Assembly: GCF_004365175.1 (NCBI RefSeq)
Contig: NZ_SOCE01000001.1
Coordinates: forward strand, 5,551,098-5,615,097
Length of the DNA stretch: 64,000 bases
Reading direction: 5' to 3'
DNA from: Kribbella voronezhensis
GTDB taxonomy: Bacteria; Actinomycetota; Actinomycetes; Propionibacteriales; Kribbellaceae
Numbering within the stretch: the stretch's first letter is position 1; each line of letters opens with the position of its first letter. The position numbers and the translations under genes were made by a program. The notes under the pieces were generated by a model. That model ran no database searches. It had not been told where the DNA came from and was given only the letters and a program-made list of their open reading frames with translations. This document shows, in pieces, positions 33,516 to 41,250 of the stretch.

Positions 33516-34825
33516 AGCACCGGGGCCGCAGTACCGCGGTGCCACCCGTGGTCGACGGTCGCAACGCCCTGGCGGGGATCGACGAGCGGGTCCGGATGTT
33601 CGAGGCCCGCGACGACGCCGAACGCCGGCAGCCGGTCGGCGCGACGGTCAACGAGGAGGCGCCGGTGGTCCAGGTGGTGCAGCTGATCATCACCCAGGGC
33701 CTGCGCGACCGCGCTTCCGACATCCACATCGAGCCGCACGACAGCCGCATCCGGGTCCGGTTCCGGGTCGACGGCGCGTTGCGCGACCAGCTCGACCTGC
33801 CCGGTTCGATCGGGCCGGGCGTGGTGAGCCGGATCAAGGTGCTGGCCGACCTGAACATCGTCGAACGCCGGCGCTCCCAGGACGGCCAGATCCGGATGCG
33901 GATCGAGGACCGCGAGGTCGACATCCGGGTCTCGACGGCGGCCGTGGTCGGCGGCGAGAAGGTCGTGCTGCGGCTGCTCGACAAGAGCCGGCCGCTGTTC
34001 CGGCTCGAGCAGCTCGGGATGCCCCCCGAGCTCGCTCGCCGGTACGCCGAGTTGCTGCGTACGCCGTACGGGATGGTGATCTGCGCCGGGCCGACCGGGA
34101 GTGGCAAGACGACCACGCTCTACGGTTCGCTCGGCCAGATCGACACTCCCGAGCGCAACATCATGACGATCGAGGACCCGGTCGAGTACTCCTACGCCTC
34201 GATCAACCAGATCCAGATCAACGAGGCGGCCGGGATCACCTTCGCGACCGGGCTGAAGTCGATCCTGCGCCAGGACCCCGACGTCATCCTGGTCGGTGAG
34301 GTCCGCGATGCCGAGACCGCCCGGATCGCGGTCCAGTCGGCGCTGACCGGGCACTTCGTGCTGTCCTCGGTGCACGCGACCGACACCGCCACCGCCGTCC
34401 ATCGCCTGCTGGACATGGGGATCGAGAACTTCCTGGTCGCCTCCTCGGTCAGCGCGGTCATCTCGCAACGGCTGATCCGCAAGATCTGCGAGAAGTGCCG
34501 CGAGTACTACGAACCGCCCGCCGCGGAGCAGGCCTTCCTCGCCACGGCCGGGAGCTCGGTGCCCATCGGTGGATTGATCCGCGGGGTCGGGTGCGACGCC
34601 TGCGCGGGCACCGGCTATCTGGAGCGCACCGGCGTCTACGAACTGATGGCGGTGACCGACACCATCCGGGACCTGATCGTCGACCGGGCACCGCTGGTCG
34701 AGATCCGCAAGACCGCCCGCTACGAAGGGATGCGGACCCTGCAGGAGGAAGCCGCCCGGCTCGTCCAGGCCGGCGTCACCACGGTCCCCGAGGTGCTTCG
34801 GTCCATCTACACGGTCGGGAGCTGA
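33512..34825 (+). CDS. pilB: type IV pilus assembly ATPase PilB, shortened, operon 2
   Basis: A 437-residue PilB. The ATPase part is intact and collinear with copy 1 (VQVVQLIITQGLRDRASDIH, GPTGSGKTTTLYGS, IEDPVEYSYASINQIQINE, ILVGEVRDAET, zinc knuckle CEKC/CDAC). The first ~108 residues of copy 1, the MshEN-like domain, are missing; only MKHRGR and the linker GIDERVRMFEARD match. The loss is clean and leaves the pilT-pilB overlap unchanged. Any control exerted through that domain is absent here. Confidence 0.92.
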   Translation: MKHRGRSTAVPPVVDGRNALAGIDERVRMFEARDDAERRQPVGATVNEEAPVVQVVQLIITQGLRDRASDIHIEPHDSRIRVRFRVDGALRDQLDLPGSIGPGVVSRIKVLADLNIVERRRSQDGQIRMRIEDREVDIRVSTAAVVGGEKVVLRLLDKSRPLFRLEQLGMPPELARRYAELLRTPYGMVICAGPTGSGKTTTLYGSLGQIDTPERNIMTIEDPVEYSYASINQIQINEAAGITFATGLKSILRQDPDVILVGEVRDAETARIAVQSALTGHFVLSSVHATDTATAVHRLLDMGIENFLVASSVSAVISQRLIRKICEKCREYYEPPAAEQAFLATAGSSVPIGGLIRGVGCDACAGTGYLERTGVYELMAVTDTIRDLIVDRAPLVEIRKTARYEGMRTLQEEAARLVQAGVTTVPEVLRSIYTVGS

Positions 34826-34828
34826 CAG

Positions 34829-36034
34829 ATGACCAGATACGCCTACGTCGCGGTCGAGCCGAACGGCCGGACCACCCGGGGTACCACTCGGGCCCAGAGT
34901 CGCGAGGACGCCGAACTCGCCTTGTACGAGAAGGAACTGCGGCAGATCCGGGTGAAGGAGAAGCCCGGCCTGCTGCAGATCGAGCTCACCGCGCGGCGGG
35001 TCAAGCCGGAGGAGGTCATGCACATCACCCGGCAGCTGGGTGCCTTCGTCCAGGCCGGGATGCCGTTGACCGACTCCGTGCACAGTCTCGGCCGGGAGTC
35101 GTCGAACGCGACCCTGCGGCGGATGATGTTCGAGGTCGAGGACGGCCTGCGCGACGGCGAGCGGCTGTCGGACTGCTTCGACCGGCATCCGCGGATCTTC
35201 CCCGAGTTCTACCGGGGCATCCTGCGCTCGGCGGAGCTGAGCGGCCGGCTGGACACCGTGCTCGCCCAGCTCGCCCGTTACCTGGAACGCGACCTGGAGG
35301 CGCGTCGCCGGATCAAGCAGGCCCTGATCTATCCGTCGGTGGTCGCGGTGATGTCGCTGGTGACGATCGTCGTTCTGGCCGGTTTCGTGCTGCCCCGCTT
35401 CAAGGAGTTCTTCGCCAGTCTCGGCGCCAACCTGCCGCTGCCGACGCGGATCCTGCTCGGCGTCACCGACTTCATCACCGCCTGGTGGTGGGCGATCCTG
35501 ATCGGCACGGGCCTCTTTATCCTGATCCTCGTCTACGTGCTCGGTACGACGGCGGGCCGCTACCTGCGCGACCGGTTCGTCCTGATGATCCCGGTGATCG
35601 GTGGGACCGTGCGGTTCGCGCTGGTGGAGCGGTTCTGCCGGATCCTGTCGTCGATGGTCAGTGCCGGCGTGCAACTGCCCCAGGCGCTACGGGTCGCCAC
35701 TGGATCGCTGCCCAACAAGGTGTTCCGGCACTCGCTGTCCGGCGTACTGGAGGCGATGCTGCAAGGGGAAGGGCTCGCCAAGCCGTTGGCGGCCACCGGG
35801 TTGTTCCCGCCCACTGCTGCGGAGATGTTGCGAGTGGGGGAGGAGACCGGGACGCTGGACAACCAGCTGGAGGTCACCGCGCAGTACTACGAGGGCGAGC
35901 TGGACTACAAGCTGAAGAAGCTGATCGGACTCTTCGAGCCGGTCGTCATCATCGTGATGGGTGTAGTGGTCGGCTTCGTCGCCGTCGCCCTGGTCTCCGC
36001 GATGTACGGCGTCTTCCGGCAGGTGCAGGGCTGA
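34829..36034 (+). CDS. pilC: type IV pilus platform protein PilC, operon 2
   Basis: A 401-residue GspF/PilC protein, the same length as the operon 1 copy and similar throughout. Conserved segments include RVKPEEVMHITRQLGAFVQA, FPEFYRGILRSAELSGRLDT, LVERFCRILSSMVSAGVQLP and the last helix GVVVGFVAVALVSAMYGVF. It has two T2SSF repeats and three or four membrane helices. It begins three bases after pilB and overlaps the next pseudopilin by one base. Confidence 0.92.
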   Translation: MTRYAYVAVEPNGRTTRGTTRAQSREDAELALYEKELRQIRVKEKPGLLQIELTARRVKPEEVMHITRQLGAFVQAGMPLTDSVHSLGRESSNATLRRMMFEVEDGLRDGERLSDCFDRHPRIFPEFYRGILRSAELSGRLDTVLAQLARYLERDLEARRRIKQALIYPSVVAVMSLVTIVVLAGFVLPRFKEFFASLGANLPLPTRILLGVTDFITAWWWAILIGTGLFILILVYVLGTTAGRYLRDRFVLMIPVIGGTVRFALVERFCRILSSMVSAGVQLPQALRVATGSLPNKVFRHSLSGVLEAMLQGEGLAKPLAATGLFPPTAAEMLRVGEETGTLDNQLEVTAQYYEGELDYKLKKLIGLFEPVVIIVMGVVVGFVAVALVSAMYGVFRQVQG

Positions 36035-36471
36035 TGCGCGAACGCGGGGAGAGCCTGCTGGAACTGGTGGTGGCGGTCGCCTTGATGGGAGTGGCCGTCG
36101 TCGCGGTGATGTCCGGGCTGACCACGACAGTGCTGATGTCCGACGTCCAGCGTAAGCAGGCGACGGTGGGAGTCGTAGTACGCGACTATGCCGAGGCGCT
36201 GCAGCAGTACGTTGCTGCGGGCCACTATGTTGCTTGTGGTTCGTCGTACAGCGTTCCGGACTTCGTTGCCCCACAGGGCTTTTCGGCGAAGGTTGTTGCC
36301 GGGTCCGTGCAGTACTGGTCGATCGGACTGACCTGGTTGCCGCTCTGCCTGCTCGACAACGGGCTGCAGCGGGTACGGGTCCTGGCGACGAGCGCGGATG
36401 GGCGAGCCTCGGAGTACGTGTACGTCGTACTGCGGAGGCCGTGCGGCGTGGAGGATCCCCCGTGCGGCTGA
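36034..36471 (+). CDS. minor pseudopilin (type I/V-like), operon 2
   Basis: A 145-residue paralogue of the operon 1 gene. The leader is only MRERG, then ESLLELVVAVALMGVAVVAV with glutamate at mature positions 1 and 5. MSGLTTTVLMSDVQRKQATV and VVRDYAEALQQYVAAGHYVA match the operon 1 protein. Three or four cysteines occur in the tail. It overlaps both neighbours (1 and 10 bases) exactly as its paralogue does. Confidence 0.82.
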   Translation: MRERGESLLELVVAVALMGVAVVAVMSGLTTTVLMSDVQRKQATVGVVVRDYAEALQQYVAAGHYVACGSSYSVPDFVAPQGFSAKVVAGSVQYWSIGLTWLPLCLLDNGLQRVRVLATSADGRASEYVYVVLRRPCGVEDPPCG

Positions 36472-37076
36472 AACGAGGGGAGCGCGGCTTCACCCTGGTC
36501 GAGTTGCTGATCACCATTTCGCTGATGGGCGTGATCACCCTGGCGCTGGGAGACCTGCTGATCAGTGCACTCCGGGAGATGAGCGCTACCTCGGACCGCA
36601 TGGACCTGGCGCAGGATGCACAGCTCGGTGCCGCCTACTTCGCCCAGGATGTGGCAGCGGTTGGATTGCGGGACTACACAGCGGGCGCGGTCGACTCCAC
36701 GCTGCCCTTCAAGGAGTCGGTGCAGGTGAACGCCGCCGCCGATGCCGGTGGCGCGACCTGCGGCCCGCTCCCGACCTCCGTACTACGCCTGCTCTCGGAC
36801 GACTGGTCGATCGCGGCCACCCGGCGTACTGCTGTGGTCGCCTACTACCTGCAAGGCGGAGACCTGCACCGGGCAACCTGCATCAGCCCGGCGACTGTCC
36901 CGGCGAGCGACGTGGTGGTCGTGCAGAACGTCGTACCGGCCAGCGTCTCGGTCACCTGCTCCACGTCCTGCACTGCGCTCCCGGTACCGGTCGCGATCAC
37001 GCTGCACCTGGTGGCGAACAAGCCGACCATCGGCGACTACGCGATCGCACTGAGCGGCCTGAGGAGACAGTCGTGA
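36462..37076 (+). CDS. minor pseudopilin (PulJ/GspJ-like), operon 2
   Basis: A 204-residue prepilin starting at a GTG inside the last codons of the preceding gene. Leader VRLKRGERG is followed by FTLVELLITISLMGVITLAL, then DRMDLAQDAQLGAAYFAQDV as in operon 1. The C-terminal half keeps the TCSTSC cysteine pair and the ending YAIALSGLRRQS. The 10-base overlap with the upstream stop is the same geometry as in copy 1, supporting this GTG. Confidence 0.85.
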   Translation: MRLKRGERGFTLVELLITISLMGVITLALGDLLISALREMSATSDRMDLAQDAQLGAAYFAQDVAAVGLRDYTAGAVDSTLPFKESVQVNAAADAGGATCGPLPTSVLRLLSDDWSIAATRRTAVVAYYLQGGDLHRATCISPATVPASDVVVVQNVVPASVSVTCSTSCTALPVPVAITLHLVANKPTIGDYAIALSGLRRQS

Positions 37077-39109
37077 GGAGGCGTCGCAGAGACGAGCACG
37101 GTGCTTCCCTACTGCTGGTCCTGGTGGTGATCAGTGTTGTCGCGGTAGCTCTCTCGGCGCTGCTCACCAGAGCCGACTCTGCTCAGAAGGTCACTGCAGC
37201 CCTTCGTGAGCAGGCATTCAACTCGTACACGGCAGATGGAGCACTGCAAGCAGCGGTCAACAACCTGCGCAACAGCAGCTACAACGGCGAGTCCGGTCAG
37301 CACTGCTTCGGTCTGTCGGACACGCTGTCGCTACCGACCTTCACACCAGCTCGCAACCTGCTGGACCTTCCCGACTCCGCAGCCGTGACCTGTACTGCGG
37401 ACCCGAAGCAGGTGGTCGTTCAGTGCGCCGGGTCGGACTGCAATCGCCCCGACAACGCGATCCTCACCGTCGGCCGCGTCCCGGGGGAGGACGGCATCTC
37501 GATCGATCAGCCGGCCGACTCGACCCTGCGGATCCACGGTGACGTGTTCTCCAACTCCACTGTCGACGTCTCAGCCGGCCAACTCAGCGCCAGCGGCGGT
37601 GTGTCCGCACGAGGCCTTTGCTCGGGCACACTGCTCGGTACTGCGGTCTGCAACCTCGGGCTCGGCACATTGCCGGCCGGCGACGACCCTGGCTACTCCT
37701 CGGTACTGACCTCGGCGCCTGTGCATCGGAACCTCCCCACCTGCACCACCGCGAACTCGGTCGTCACCTTCCTGCCCGGGTACTACGACGACGCCGTCGG
37801 GCTGAGCCGGATGATGAAGGCGGACAGCCCTTGTCACGGCAGCACGTGGTGGTTCAAGCCGGGCGCCTACTACTTCGACTTCCACAACACGGCGAACCCG
37901 CTGCTGGACACCGGCTCCCACGTCTGGACCGTCGACGACGGCAACCTGGTCGCCGGGACACCGGTGAACGCATCCGGAGCGCCACTGGCGACCCCGCCCG
38001 TGCCGGCGGTGATTCCCGGCGCATGCGCATCGCCGCTCACCGGCGCCACGGGCGGGGTGCAGTTCGTCTTCGGCGGAGACAGCCGACTGGTCATCGGGAG
38101 CGGTCGTGCCGAGTTGTGTGGCAGCTACTCGTCCTCGAAACCTCCCGTCGCTCTCTACGGCCTCACCTCCGGGGACGCGGCGGTGACCGACCGAACCGGC
38201 GCCAGCGCGTTGACGCCGACAACGGTGTCCTTGCTGACTCCGTTCCTGCTGACAGCTACTCCGAGCCGGCTGTCGACGGTCGACGGCGTCGCCGCTACCT
38301 GGAAGAGCACCAAGGTCGACGACAGCGCAGTGCTCCCCTTGAGCGGTTTCGCGGCTGGTGCGGTTCCTACGGGATCGGTACTCGAGTCGGCGGCCCTGAA
38401 GATCACGCATCGGCACAAGGATCCGGCGACGACCGACAAGCTGGCCGTGTCCGTGGATGTCGGGTCGGGACAACCCCTGAGCGTCACGGCCGGCGGATTG
38501 CCAGGCGGATCGGCGTACGGGACCGAGACCTTGCCGTTGGACGCCGCGCGGACCGGGTCGTTGGCGGCGGCGATCTACGCGGGGACCTTCACCGGGGCGA
38601 GTCTCACGCTGACCGCTGGGCTCGCGGTGAAGGACGACGTCGAGGACATCGACGCAGTACGGCTGGAGCTCACCTACACGCCACCCGCGCTCCGGAAGGC
38701 CTCCGGTTGCGTCGTGGACGGCCCGTACGACGGTAGTGGGAGCGCCTGCGCGCTCGTGCGCGCCACTGGGCGGTTCTCCGTGGCAGGGACTGTCTATGCA
38801 CCGGCGGGGGCAGTGGACCTCACCATCGACTCGGACGGCACCGGTTTCCGGGCTGGTGGCGTCGTCCGTGCTTTGAAGGTGGCTGTGACGGGAAAGGTCA
38901 CCGGTGTGCCGTTCGATCTTCCCGACGACTCACCTGGGTTCAGCTTCGCGCTGCACCTCAAGGCGTACGTCTGCCCGCGGTCGGTGCTCTGCCTGCCGAG
39001 CGGGCGCCCGGCACTGCAGGCCAAGATCGGCCTGGTCGACGCCGACCCGTCCTCGCCCGTCCCCGGCCGCCGCAAAGTCACAGTGCTCGCGTGGTGGCGT
39101 CCAGGCTGA
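37073..39109 (+). CDS. large PilX-like pilus-associated surface protein, operon 2
   Basis: A 678-residue paralogue of the operon 1 surface protein, starting at a GTG that overlaps the previous stop. N-terminus RRRRRDEHG then ASLLLVLVVISVVAVALSAL is the PilX-like membrane helix. Conserved blocks are PVHRNLPTCTTANSVVTFLP, WWFKPGAYYFDF and DDSPGFSFALHL; the middle third (about residues 330-560) is much more divergent between copies than the flanks. That pattern fits a conserved scaffold with a variable exposed region. Likely a tip or shaft-exposed subunit; binding partner unknown. Confidence 0.75.
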   Translation: MRRRRRDEHGASLLLVLVVISVVAVALSALLTRADSAQKVTAALREQAFNSYTADGALQAAVNNLRNSSYNGESGQHCFGLSDTLSLPTFTPARNLLDLPDSAAVTCTADPKQVVVQCAGSDCNRPDNAILTVGRVPGEDGISIDQPADSTLRIHGDVFSNSTVDVSAGQLSASGGVSARGLCSGTLLGTAVCNLGLGTLPAGDDPGYSSVLTSAPVHRNLPTCTTANSVVTFLPGYYDDAVGLSRMMKADSPCHGSTWWFKPGAYYFDFHNTANPLLDTGSHVWTVDDGNLVAGTPVNASGAPLATPPVPAVIPGACASPLTGATGGVQFVFGGDSRLVIGSGRAELCGSYSSSKPPVALYGLTSGDAAVTDRTGASALTPTTVSLLTPFLLTATPSRLSTVDGVAATWKSTKVDDSAVLPLSGFAAGAVPTGSVLESAALKITHRHKDPATTDKLAVSVDVGSGQPLSVTAGGLPGGSAYGTETLPLDAARTGSLAAAIYAGTFTGASLTLTAGLAVKDDVEDIDAVRLELTYTPPALRKASGCVVDGPYDGSGSACALVRATGRFSVAGTVYAPAGAVDLTIDSDGTGFRAGGVVRALKVAVTGKVTGVPFDLPDDSPGFSFALHLKAYVCPRSVLCLPSGRPALQAKIGLVDADPSSPVPGRRKVTVLAWWRPG

Positions 39110-39169
39110 TCCGGCTGGGCTCTATCGCCACGGGACAGGTTTATCTAGGTTGGTCTACGGGGGAACGAC

Positions 39170-39811
39170 ATGAACGAGCAGGTCAGGGTGGTCGTCGCTG
39201 ACGGCCACACACTGGTTCGGTACGGCCTCAGCGGGCTGGTTGCCACCGAACCGGACATCGAAGTCGTCGGTAGCACCGGCCTGGGGCGGGAAGCAGTGAG
39301 CATCGTGGCCACCGTGCGCCCGGACGTCCTCGTCCTGGACGTCGTACTGCCGGACACGGACGGCCTCCAGCTCGCCTCCGAACTCAGAAGCCGGTACGCC
39401 GACCTCGGCATCGTGCTGCTGGCGTCGAACGGCCAGGACGATGTGCTGTTCGAAGCACTCGCCTCGGGTGTCTCCGCCTTCGTCACGAGAGCAGCTCCGG
39501 CCGACGAGGTGCTGGCCGCGATCCGGCACGCGGCCGTAGCGCCCGTCTCCTTCACCGCGACCGGTCTGGCCAGCGCGATGGAGCGCCGCGAACTCGCCGC
39601 CAACCAGCATTTCCTCAGCCGCCGGGAGGCCGAGGTGCTGGCCCTGCTGGGTGAGGGTCTCTCGGTCCGGGCGATCGCGACCAGGCTCTGCGTCAGCCTC
39701 TCCACCGCCAAGACCTACGTGGCCCGCCTGTACGAGAAGCTGGGCGCCTCCAACCGGGCCCAGGCGATCATGGCCGCCATGGAGCGGGATCTCCTCGCAG
39801 CCAAGCACTAG
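39170..39811 (+). CDS. LuxR-type response regulator, pilus operon 2, atypical receiver
   Basis: A 213-residue paralogue of the other two regulators. Receiver start RVVVADGHTLVRYGLSG again shows DGH; the acceptor is in LVLDVVLPDTDG; the normally invariant lysine is arginine (AFVTRAAPADEV). Output domain: LSRREAEVLALLGEGLSVRA then SLSTAKTYVARLYEKLGA. With an acid-pocket residue and the switch lysine both changed, activation by phosphorylation is doubtful. GGGGGAAC precedes the ATG. Lies 60 bp after the surface-protein gene. Confidence 0.86.
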   Translation: MNEQVRVVVADGHTLVRYGLSGLVATEPDIEVVGSTGLGREAVSIVATVRPDVLVLDVVLPDTDGLQLASELRSRYADLGIVLLASNGQDDVLFEALASGVSAFVTRAAPADEVLAAIRHAAVAPVSFTATGLASAMERRELAANQHFLSRREAEVLALLGEGLSVRAIATRLCVSLSTAKTYVARLYEKLGASNRAQAIMAAMERDLLAAKH

Positions 39812-39854
39812 TCGGCTACTGTCTCCCGAACCCCCGCTTGTTCGAGAGGCCACG

Positions 39855-40520
39855 ATGCACGACTCGTCCGACACCCAGCCGGCGCCGAACCCGGATCCGC
39901 CGGAGCAGGCGCTGGACCGACGGGTCGTAGTACTGGTCGTGCCTGCCGTGGGCACCTGGGCTCCGCCCGGCCGCTCGCCTGAGACCTGGCGTCTTGCTCT
40001 TGCCGAGGACACCTATGAGGTGCTGGCTTCGCTGGACCGGGTGGACGTGGCAGTCGCCGTCGTCGGTGGAGACGAGTCCTCCGTCGCCGACATCTCCGCT
40101 CTGACCTGGCCGGGGACGGCCGTCTACTCGGTCGATCCCACTCGCCCTGTCCTCGACGCGTTGTCAGGGGTCGGTCCCGCGGCCGCCGCCGTCGCGGTCT
40201 CGTACGACGCTCCCGATCTCCCGGGCCTCCTCATCGGCAAACTCTTCCGGGCTCTTTCGAGCGCCGACCTCGCCGTCTGTCCCGCCGAAGACGGCAGCCA
40301 GGTCGCCATCGGCGTCAATTTCCCGGTGGCGCCCTGGGTCGCGTCAGCCGCGCCGACCTTCGACACCTCGCTGGCAGAGCTGGAGCGGCTCAAGCCACGA
40401 CGGCACGCGGTGGCGATCGGCCCGGGCTGGCACAGACTGCGGTCGGCTGGTGACATTGCGCGACTGGATCCGGGCCTGGAGGGCTGGGATGCGACTCGCG
40501 CCGTACTTCGAGGTGCTTGA
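39855..40520 (+). CDS. DUF2064/MobA-like protein of unknown function
   Basis: A 221-residue soluble protein with GAGAGG as ribosome site. The layout resembles DUF2064 nucleotidyl/glycosyltransferase-like proteins: a core strand RVVVLVVPAVGTW, then LFRALSSADLAVCPAEDGSQ followed by VAIGVNFPVAPW (compare the family's P-A-x-D-G-G-Y stretch). The N-terminal nucleotide-binding motif is not clearly preserved, so activity is uncertain. It is 43 bp downstream of the operon 2 regulator and followed by a terminator. A role in decorating pilins would be speculation from position. Confidence 0.5.
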   Translation: MHDSSDTQPAPNPDPPEQALDRRVVVLVVPAVGTWAPPGRSPETWRLALAEDTYEVLASLDRVDVAVAVVGGDESSVADISALTWPGTAVYSVDPTRPVLDALSGVGPAAAAVAVSYDAPDLPGLLIGKLFRALSSADLAVCPAEDGSQVAIGVNFPVAPWVASAAPTFDTSLAELERLKPRRHAVAIGPGWHRLRSAGDIARLDPGLEGWDATRAVLRGA

Positions 40521-40681
40521 GGCGTCACCTTCTGCGTTCCGGCTCGTTTCATCTGCAACGGGACCTGGGGGTGTCCTCGAGGTCGTCGTCGTGACTGGAG
40601 CTGTCGGTGCCGTTCAGGGGCGGTGAGATCGGCAGTCCCGGAGACGGGGAACGACGACGACCCGGGGGACCACAATCAGAC

Positions 40682-40717
40682 GTGTGCGGACCGGACCACA
40701 GGGACCGGTCCGCACAC
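40682..40717. terminator. bidirectional hairpin terminator ending pilus operon 2
   Basis: GTGTGCGGACCGG and its exact complement form a 13-bp stem with a 10-base loop. It lies between the convergent DUF2064-like and Nudix genes, three bases beyond the Nudix stop. Confidence 0.75.
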
Positions 40718-40719
40718 CC

Positions 40720-41250
40720 CTAGACAGCGCTTTTCACCAGATCTCTGACCGTCTGGTCGACACCGTCCGGCAGGGCGTCGACGCCGAACCAGGACAGGTC
40801 GTGCGACTCGTCGCTGACCACGTACTGCGTGCCTGCCGTCGTCGTCACCAGGTACTGGACGTCCAGGTGAAACGCGCCCCGGCACCCGCCGGCGGTCAAC
40901 TCATGGCGGGACAGCAGCAGCGGCTCCGCGCCGATGACGAGACCCGTCAACCCCGACTCCTCGGTTGCCTCGCGCAACGCGGCACCGGCCAGCGTCGTGT
41001 CGCCCGGCTCGCAGTGCCCGCCGAGCTGCAGCCAGCGATTCACAGTCTTGTGCAGCGTGAGCAGCACCCTGGACCCGGACTGATCCAGGACCAGGGCGCT
41101 TGCGGTCACGTGGTCGGGCCGGCAGCTTCGCCACATGCCGTCCGGATACTGCGCGAGATGCTTGAGGTAGTGCTCCCGCAGTTCGGCCTGCTCGGCGTCG
41201 GGCGGGGTCCACGCGGTCAGCGTGGCCGTGGCGTCGTCATGCAGCGTCAC
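40720..41250 (-). CDS. Nudix hydrolase
   Basis: A 176-residue protein with Nudix box GHCEPGDTTLAGAALREATE then ESGL (about residues 78-101). The N-terminal part (AELREHYLKHLAQYPDGMWR) is a helical extension common to actinobacterial members of unknown substrate. Start is a GTG overlapping the upstream metalloprotease-family stop by four bases, so the two are co-translated. Confidence 0.87.
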   Translation of the reverse strand: MTLHDDATATLTAWTPPDAEQAELREHYLKHLAQYPDGMWRSCRPDHVTASALVLDQSGSRVLLTLHKTVNRWLQLGGHCEPGDTTLAGAALREATEESGLTGLVIGAEPLLLSRHELTAGGCRGAFHLDVQYLVTTTAGTQYVVSDESHDLSWFGVDALPDGVDQTVRDLVKSAV

